Source: Bin5 sp965204525 (lineage in GTDB: Bacteria > Chloroflexota > Anaerolineae > Caldilineales > Caldilineaceae). Taken from it: a stretch of DNA of 64,000 bases. Positions 59,065-64,000 of this stretch are shown piece after piece. Every line of letters begins with the position of its first letter. Position 1 is the stretch's first letter. The DNA lies in assembly GCA_965204525.1 (NCBI GenBank), contig OZ241994.1:3534001-3598000 (forward strand). The letters run 5' to 3'. Made by a program: the position numbers and the translations under genes. The notes beneath the pieces are model-generated. The model did no database searches, was not told the origin of the DNA, and worked only from the letters and a program-made list of their open reading frames with translations.

Positions 59065-61437
59065 CTATCCCCGCCCCGCCTCAATCACCCGCGCCACCAA
59101 CCCGCCTGCCTGCATCGGACCCGTCAAGTCCTCGTTCAGAAGCGCCGCCGGGGCCGCCCATAGCATCATATTCTGATAATAGTCCGCCCCGAACGCGCGC
59201 TGGCCCGTGTCCGCGTCGCCGCGCACCGTATTCGGCGCGTCCCACGTATAGCCCCAGCGGCAGCTGATGTTGTCCAGGCAGCGCTGCAGCAGATCGCGGC
59301 CAAACGCCTGCTGACCGTTATACATGTACGTCATCGCCAGCATGTACAGCTCCGGCGGGAAATAGCTGAACGTGCCGTAGCCGCCCACCTTGGCCGGCGC
59401 GCCCTCCGCCGTAGCATAGTTGACCGCGCCCGACTGGCTCAGCGCGCAGTTGTTCTCAGCCACCGTCTGCAGCGTCCTCTCCACCCGCGCCGGCGGGAAC
59501 GCGCCCGCGACCCCGTGCCAGTCGGTCACCCACTGCCCGTCCAGCTGGTAGCCGAAGATCAGGTCGGACTTCTGGCCCGTCTCCGGTTCGTTGAAGTTCA
59601 GATAATATTCTCCCGCCCACAGATGCTCCTCCAACGCCTGCGCGCCGGCCTCCAGCCACGCGTCGCAGCGCGCCCGGTAATTCTCGTCCCCCATCGCCTC
59701 GGCCATGCGCCGCATGATCTGCACCTGCGCCATGCGCACACCGCCGGCATGGGTCACGTAACCCTTCCAGCCCGGTTCCGGCGCCTCGAACCACTCCGTG
59801 TCGCCCAAGCCATGGGAATCGGTGCCCGGCGTCGGCATCGCCATCACCTGCGCCAGCCCGTACGCCGGCCGCAGATTCATCGAAAAATCGTTGCACTGCT
59901 TGAGCGACTCCCAGAACTCGGCCAGCACCGCGTCGTCGCCCAACACCTGCCAGTAACGGTCGACCATGATGACGTAGCAGGCCCCGTTAAGGACCGTCTG
60001 GTAGCCCACGTCCGGCGCGCTCAGGCCGTAGCCGGGACGGTTCGCCTCATCCGTCGCCGTAATGCCTCCGAAGATCCACGGCGGCCGCCCGTCTTCAAAC
60101 TGGTACGCCTTGTAGCCCCGCAGCGTCGACAGCGCCGCCTCCGGGAAGAAGTAGACCAGCGGGATGTTGCCGTAAAAGCTGCACGGCAGGCACTCGATCT
60201 GCGGGCAGCCGCGCGGGCATTCGTTCAGCCCGAACAGCCCGTCCTCCTCCCCGCACCACGCGCCGATCGGCGCCTGCGCCTGGCCCCAGATGCTGCACTC
60301 CGGGATCAGATGCAGATTGTTGATCAGCGCGTCCGCCAGCCAGCCCGGCACCTCCTCCGCGCCGTAAAGCGCCTCCTGCCACGCGATTACCCGCTGCAAA
60401 AACTGCTCATGGTTGCCGGCCAGGAACCGGGCCGTGGACAGCGCGTCCGGATAGTGGCGCGCGTACATATGCGTAAAGAGTTCAGTATCCTCGTGTGAGG
60501 GCGCGCCGCCCGCGCGCCAGTGCGGCGCATGCCAGGCCAGCACCACGCGCACCGTCCGGCTTTCGCCCGCGGCCAGCGCGAACGGGATCGCCAGCGACGC
60601 GCCGCTGTCTTCCGCCGAAGGCGCCGGCAGCCCATCAGCGATCCGGCTCCATGCCGCCTTGTCCGCATTGAGCGCGCCCCCGTCTGCCGCCCCGTCCCCG
60701 TCCACTACGGCCAGCACATAGGCCATCTCCCAGGCATCGCCCTGCCGCCCGCTCTCCACCAGCACACCCTGCAGCGGGCCCGTCAGCGGCCGCCGCTGTA
60801 TCCCCTCCTGCGGCCCGAAGCCGGGAAAGTTGAACACCAGCGTCCCGCTCTGTGCAGCGTCCTCCGGGTTGCGCAGGTGGATCTCAAACACTGCGCCCGG
60901 CGCCATCGAAACCTCCGTGTCCCCGGGGATGAACGGCGACCACGCCCGCACGCCCACCTTGACCGGCGCCGCGCAGTCGAACTCCATGTCCAAGACTGGA
61001 TAGTGCCCCCAGTAGTCGATCGAGTCGGCGATCGCCGCGCCTGCCAGGCCGATCTCGTCATACAGCGGCGCGTAGTCGGTCGGCGGAAAGGTCACCGCGC
61101 TCTGGCTCGGCTGCGGCGTATCCCGCTTGCCCAGCGTGTCCGAAACCAGTATCCACGCGCCTTCCGCGCCGTCCTCGCCCCGGCAGGCCAGCCCCAGCAT
61201 CGGCAGGTTCAGCAGCGCCCGCGGCTCGACCAGATGGTTGAAGATCGTGCTGTAGCCGAACATCCCGTTCGGCTCCACGTCGATGCAGCCGGTATCCAGC
61301 CCGCCCAGCGGCATGCCGCACGTGGGCCGCGGCGCCCCGCGGTAGACAATTCCGGTGACGGGCTCCGTGTAGCCGGCCGCCTCGAAGCTGTGCCAGCGGG
61401 CATGGAGCAGGTGTGGGGGAAAGAGTCGGTCACTCAT
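59065..61437 (-). CDS. GH116-like beta-glucosidase (GBA2/glucosylceramidase type)
   Basis: The 790-residue protein has the N-terminal beta domain start CGMPLGGLDTGCIDVEPNG, the usual first motif of GBA2/GH116 proteins. The (alpha/alpha)6 domain follows, with ECLPCSFYGNIPLVYFFPEA and HLWAGEYYLNF typical of the catalytic half. GH116 enzymes remove beta-linked glucose, xylose or N-acetylglucosamine from glycolipids or glycosides. There is no signal peptide, so it should be cytoplasmic and act on imported glycosides. It is transcribed in the same direction as the SDR, epimerase and HMGL-like genes upstream. Confidence 0.8.
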   Translation of the reverse strand: MSDRLFPPHLLHARWHSFEAAGYTEPVTGIVYRGAPRPTCGMPLGGLDTGCIDVEPNGMFGYSTIFNHLVEPRALLNLPMLGLACRGEDGAEGAWILVSDTLGKRDTPQPSQSAVTFPPTDYAPLYDEIGLAGAAIADSIDYWGHYPVLDMEFDCAAPVKVGVRAWSPFIPGDTEVSMAPGAVFEIHLRNPEDAAQSGTLVFNFPGFGPQEGIQRRPLTGPLQGVLVESGRQGDAWEMAYVLAVVDGDGAADGGALNADKAAWSRIADGLPAPSAEDSGASLAIPFALAAGESRTVRVVLAWHAPHWRAGGAPSHEDTELFTHMYARHYPDALSTARFLAGNHEQFLQRVIAWQEALYGAEEVPGWLADALINNLHLIPECSIWGQAQAPIGAWCGEEDGLFGLNECPRGCPQIECLPCSFYGNIPLVYFFPEAALSTLRGYKAYQFEDGRPPWIFGGITATDEANRPGYGLSAPDVGYQTVLNGACYVIMVDRYWQVLGDDAVLAEFWESLKQCNDFSMNLRPAYGLAQVMAMPTPGTDSHGLGDTEWFEAPEPGWKGYVTHAGGVRMAQVQIMRRMAEAMGDENYRARCDAWLEAGAQALEEHLWAGEYYLNFNEPETGQKSDLIFGYQLDGQWVTDWHGVAGAFPPARVERTLQTVAENNCALSQSGAVNYATAEGAPAKVGGYGTFSYFPPELYMLAMTYMYNGQQAFGRDLLQRCLDNISCRWGYTWDAPNTVRGDADTGQRAFGADYYQNMMLWAAPAALLNEDLTGPMQAGGLVARVIEAGRG

Positions 61438-61515
61438 CGGGCTCTCCTCACTCTTCTCTACTCTCTTCTCGTTTTTGGGGTGGTCGGGCAGTACGGCGAT
61501 GCGGCCGGGGATCGT

Positions 61516-62298
61516 TTACGTCAGCAGGCGCTCCATCAGTTGAAAAAGACTGTTCTGAAACCCGCCGTCAATGACCAGCGCATGGCCGGTGATCGCGGCG
61601 GCGTCTTCCGATGCCAGAAAGACGGCCGCGGCCGCGACCTCCTCCGGCTGGACAAAGCGGTTCTGGGGGATCGTCTGCTCCCGTTTGGCGCGCATCTCTG
61701 CCGTCGGGTAGGAGTAGTCGGTCATCTCCGTCTCGGTCGTGCCGGGGTGGATCGTGTTTACGCGGATATTGCGGTCGGCCCACTCCACCGCCATCACCTT
61801 GGATAACATGGCGACCGCCGCCTTGCTGGGGCCGTACGCCCCCCTGTTGTAATGCGCCGCGAGGCCGGAAACCGAACCGATGTTGATGATGTTGCCGCCG
61901 CCCTGCCCAATCATAAACTGTGCCGCGGCCTGGCTGCACAGGAAGGTGCCCTTCAGATTGGTGTCAATCACCCGGTCCCAATCCTCTTCGCTCAACTCCT
62001 CCATCGCCGACCTCAGCGTGATGCCGGCGACATTGGCCAGAATATCGATCCGTCCCAGCGTTTCGACGGCTGTACGCATCAACTGCTCAACCTGGGAGCG
62101 GTTCGAGACATCCGCCCGGAACGTCAACGCCCGCCGCCCCAGGGCCTCAATCTTGCCCTGCACCGTGCGCGCTTTCTCGGCGGAGGCATGGTAACCAACC
62201 ACCACGTCCGCGCCCTCACGGGCGAACGCAAGACTGAGCGCCTTGCCGATCCCGCGCGCGCCTCCGGTAACCACCGCGACCTTGTTCGCTAAACGCAT
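61516..62298 (-). CDS. Short-chain dehydrogenase/reductase (SDR)
   Basis: The 260-residue classical SDR has the NAD(P)-binding TGGARGIG (~12-19), NVAGIT in the middle strand, and the catalytic YGPSK (Tyr-x-x-x-Lys) near residue 153. The C-terminal GHALVIDGG is also standard. It would oxidise or reduce a sugar, polyol or acyl substrate. ATG 62298 follows GGTGGGAAAGG. It shares direction with its neighbours and probably their transcript. Confidence 0.87.
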   Translation of the reverse strand: MRLANKVAVVTGGARGIGKALSLAFAREGADVVVGYHASAEKARTVQGKIEALGRRALTFRADVSNRSQVEQLMRTAVETLGRIDILANVAGITLRSAMEELSEEDWDRVIDTNLKGTFLCSQAAAQFMIGQGGGNIINIGSVSGLAAHYNRGAYGPSKAAVAMLSKVMAVEWADRNIRVNTIHPGTTETEMTDYSYPTAEMRAKREQTIPQNRFVQPEEVAAAAVFLASEDAAAITGHALVIDGGFQNSLFQLMERLLT

Positions 62299-62355
62299 TG
62301 CCTTTCCCACCCTTACCGGGACAATTGAGCCGCTGAACGAGCCTGCCTCTCCACT

Positions 62356-63285
62356 TCACACTCTCGCCGTGCGCGCGAGCGCTTCATCAATGTGCCGCCG
62401 GATCACCTCCTCCAGCGGGGAAATCGCTACATCTAACTCCCGCTCGATGCGCCGGGTCGACCAGTTGTAAATGTTGGGCTGATCGGGCGCCGATTCATCA
62501 AACGCGATCCTGGCATCGGGCAGGTGCGCCTGGATGGCGTCGGCCCACTCCTGCGCCGTGATCGCATAGGCCAACGAATTGTAGACCGCGTAGTTCAGCT
62601 GCTCCTTCAAACAGAGTTTGGCAAAGAGATCCGCCGTATCGTCCACATGAATGATGAGCAGCCTCTGATCGCGGCGCGAGGGAACTGTGAACGGGTTGCC
62701 CGCGGCCAGCTCGTCGATACATTTGCTCTGCCAGGCAGAGAAGCCCTTCGTCCGCCCAGGCGCGGCCACGTTGGCGATGCGCAATCCGGGAATCTCCATC
62801 CCGTAGCGCTCCATGTATTTGGCCGCCATAAACTCATTCCACAATTTGTGCGCCATGTAGACCGTAACGGGGTAGCAGTGGTCATCCTCCGTAACCGGGC
62901 GGTCGCCAAAAGAGTCCTGCAGACCGTAGACGGCTATGGTCGAGGCATAAACGACGCGTCGAATACCCATCAGCCGCGCCGCCTCGAATACGTTGTTCAT
63001 GCCCATCTGGTTTACCCGCATCGCCAGTTGCAGCTTCTCCTCGGACTCCGGCGGCAGGATATAGGCGAGGTTGACGATCCTTTCTACGTCGTACTTCCGG
63101 ATCGCGTCGATGATGTCCTCGAAACGGGTAACGTCTGCCACGACGATCGCCATACCGTCGAGGTCGGCCACCGCGCTGTAATCGGGATAGAGATCGAAGC
63201 AGATAACGCGCTGGCCCAGGCTGACCAGACGCCTGGTCAACCTTGAGCCGATCAGCCCGGTTCCGCCTAAAATCAGAATGGACAC
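62356..63285 (-). CDS. NAD-dependent epimerase/dehydratase
   Basis: The 309-residue extended SDR has GGTGLIG (~7-13) and the catalytic YMAHK near residue 143 preceded by STIAVYG. Such enzymes epimerise or dehydrate nucleotide sugars or act as sugar (e.g. uronate) dehydrogenases. The context of a glucosidase and an SDR suggests sugar catabolism rather than envelope synthesis, but this is open. Confidence 0.87.
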   Translation of the reverse strand: MSILILGGTGLIGSRLTRRLVSLGQRVICFDLYPDYSAVADLDGMAIVVADVTRFEDIIDAIRKYDVERIVNLAYILPPESEEKLQLAMRVNQMGMNNVFEAARLMGIRRVVYASTIAVYGLQDSFGDRPVTEDDHCYPVTVYMAHKLWNEFMAAKYMERYGMEIPGLRIANVAAPGRTKGFSAWQSKCIDELAAGNPFTVPSRRDQRLLIIHVDDTADLFAKLCLKEQLNYAVYNSLAYAITAQEWADAIQAHLPDARIAFDESAPDQPNIYNWSTRRIERELDVAISPLEEVIRRHIDEALARTARV

Positions 63286-63323
63286 AATAGTTCCCTGACA
63301 ACGGGTTGCTTGGTCATGGCCTG

Positions 63324-64000
63324 CTACGCAAGCACGGTGCGCGCCAGCTCGTCGAACTCCTCCAGCGTGAGGGACGGCTGCGTCTGCAAGCGCTCTCGCA
63401 GCTTGTCCAGGATCAGTTCAACGTCCCGCGAATTGTACCGATGCCCGGTCACGTCCAATCGGGCGCGCACCGCTTCGCCGTGCAGAGTCGTGCTGCCGAA
63501 AACGACCGTCCGCTCCTGCCCGATCACGTGCGGGTGGACGCCCTCCATGGCTTCCCACAGTCCCTTGACGATGCAGTAGACATGCAGTTCAGCCTCGTGA
63601 ATGTAGGCGTTTTCCCCTACCAGCGGCTTATTGATCTGGCGCCTGAAACCTGTAACTTCCTCAACGAACCTGGACAACTCTGTCAGCTTCTCCAGGCGGA
63701 TACCTGTGGAAAGGCCATAGTGCGTCTCCAGCGCGACGACGACCTCCTCCAGTTTGGTGAGACCGCCCTTGTCACCCAGGCCGTTGACCACCAGATCCGC
63801 CGCTTCCGCGCCCGCGCCCACCGCGGTCAGCACATTGGCCGTGCCCAAACCGAGGTCGTCATGACAGTGGATCATCAGCGGCACGTCGACCAGGTTGCGT
63901 ATCTTGCGCACAAGATGCTGCACGCCCGGCGGGCATCCGTAGCCGTCTTCGTAGAGGATCAGCAGGTCGATGCCGGCCCGCGCCGTAACCGAGTAGAACT
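63324..64000 (-). CDS. HMGL-like carboxyltransferase (isopropylmalate/homocitrate-synthase type), 5' end cut off
   Basis: The visible C-terminal ~225 residues contain a TIM-barrel end with the metal-binding HCHDDLGLGTAN (HxH near the start of the intact part). NGLGDKGGLTKLEEVVVAL follows, and then the KPLVGENAYIHEAELH segment typical of 2-isopropylmalate/homocitrate/citramalate-type synthases and related lyases. The coding sequence continues past base 64000, so the substrate-defining N-terminus is not seen. It lies 38 bp upstream of the epimerase gene in the same direction. Confidence 0.8.
   Translation of the reverse strand, partial: FYSVTARAGIDLLILYEDGYGCPPGVQHLVRKIRNLVDVPLMIHCHDDLGLGTANVLTAVGAGAEAADLVVNGLGDKGGLTKLEEVVVALETHYGLSTGIRLEKLTELSRFVEEVTGFRRQINKPLVGENAYIHEAELHVYCIVKGLWEAMEGVHPHVIGQERTVVFGSTTLHGEAVRARLDVTGHRYNSRDVELILDKLRERLQTQPSLTLEEFDELARTVLA

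Overview
The window looks like one contig of a GC-rich chromosome from a Chloroflexota bacterium, most like the Caldilinea/Anaerolineae side and possibly a marine or sponge-associated lineage. This is an inference from gene content. The content includes a RarA-methyltransferase fusion typical of Chloroflexota and Cyanobacteria, a lipoprotein with the VEVERVVEKVVE-type spacer common in Chloroflexota, three CUT1 sugar importers lacking their own ATPases, and several phytanoyl-CoA-dioxygenase-like (PhyH) genes. No rRNA or tRNA was seen, so taxonomy cannot be fixed from the sequence alone.

Layout. 1-8.6 kb: the edge of a YfhO-like membrane protein, a GT39-like membrane glycosyltransferase, secA with a structured leader, and a rarA-methyltransferase fusion. 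8.6-13.7 kb: a small IS-derived element, a minus-strand sugar ABC importer (binding protein plus two permeases), and a divergent PhyH gene. 13.7-14.1 kb: a gene-free stretch between two convergent 3' ends, with five DnaA-box-like 9-mers beside an AT-rich block. 14.1-19.8 kb: housekeeping and envelope genes (M23 peptidase, FmdB-type zinc ribbon, a possible nuclease-Tudor protein, murJ, a YugP-like protease, small proteins). 20-25 kb: a second importer operon that ends in a 120-aa unknown and a PhyH gene.

25.2-45.1 kb is a defence island of lower and patchy GC. It carries an HTH-SNF2-DUF3883 helicase with its own strong promoter and palindromic operator, a DUF6338-like membrane protein with a small proline-rich partner, a decayed BrnT/BrnA toxin-antitoxin pair, a DUF1156 adenine methyltransferase, an OLD/RecF-like AAA ATPase, and an FRG-domain gene interrupted by an IS3 element. 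It continues with two duplicated HTH-like genes flanking a helically phased iteron and palindrome array, a DUF499 ATPase, and a Fic protein. The helicase, DUF1156 and DUF499 genes are the recognisable core of an incompletely characterised modification-type anti-phage system. The Fic, FRG and AAA genes would be candidate effectors.

45.2-58 kb: two tandem PhyH paralogues converge on a ten-gene minus-strand catabolic cluster: Gfo/Idh/MocA oxidoreductase, FAH-family hydrolase, an unknown protein, binding protein, two permeases, an Asp/Glu-racemase/maleate-isomerase family enzyme, a second Gfo/Idh/MocA, a creatinase-like M24 protein and a Rieske oxygenase. Upstream lie a permease remnant, a 60-bp remnant of a third PhyH copy, and an IS5-family element. 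59-64 kb: a minus-strand run of a GH116-like glucosidase, an SDR, an NAD-dependent epimerase, and an HMGL-like carboxyltransferase cut by the window end. These suggest carbohydrate or glycoside catabolism.

In all three importer operons a strong GC-rich hairpin follows the binding-protein gene. This would let the cell make more binding protein than permease.
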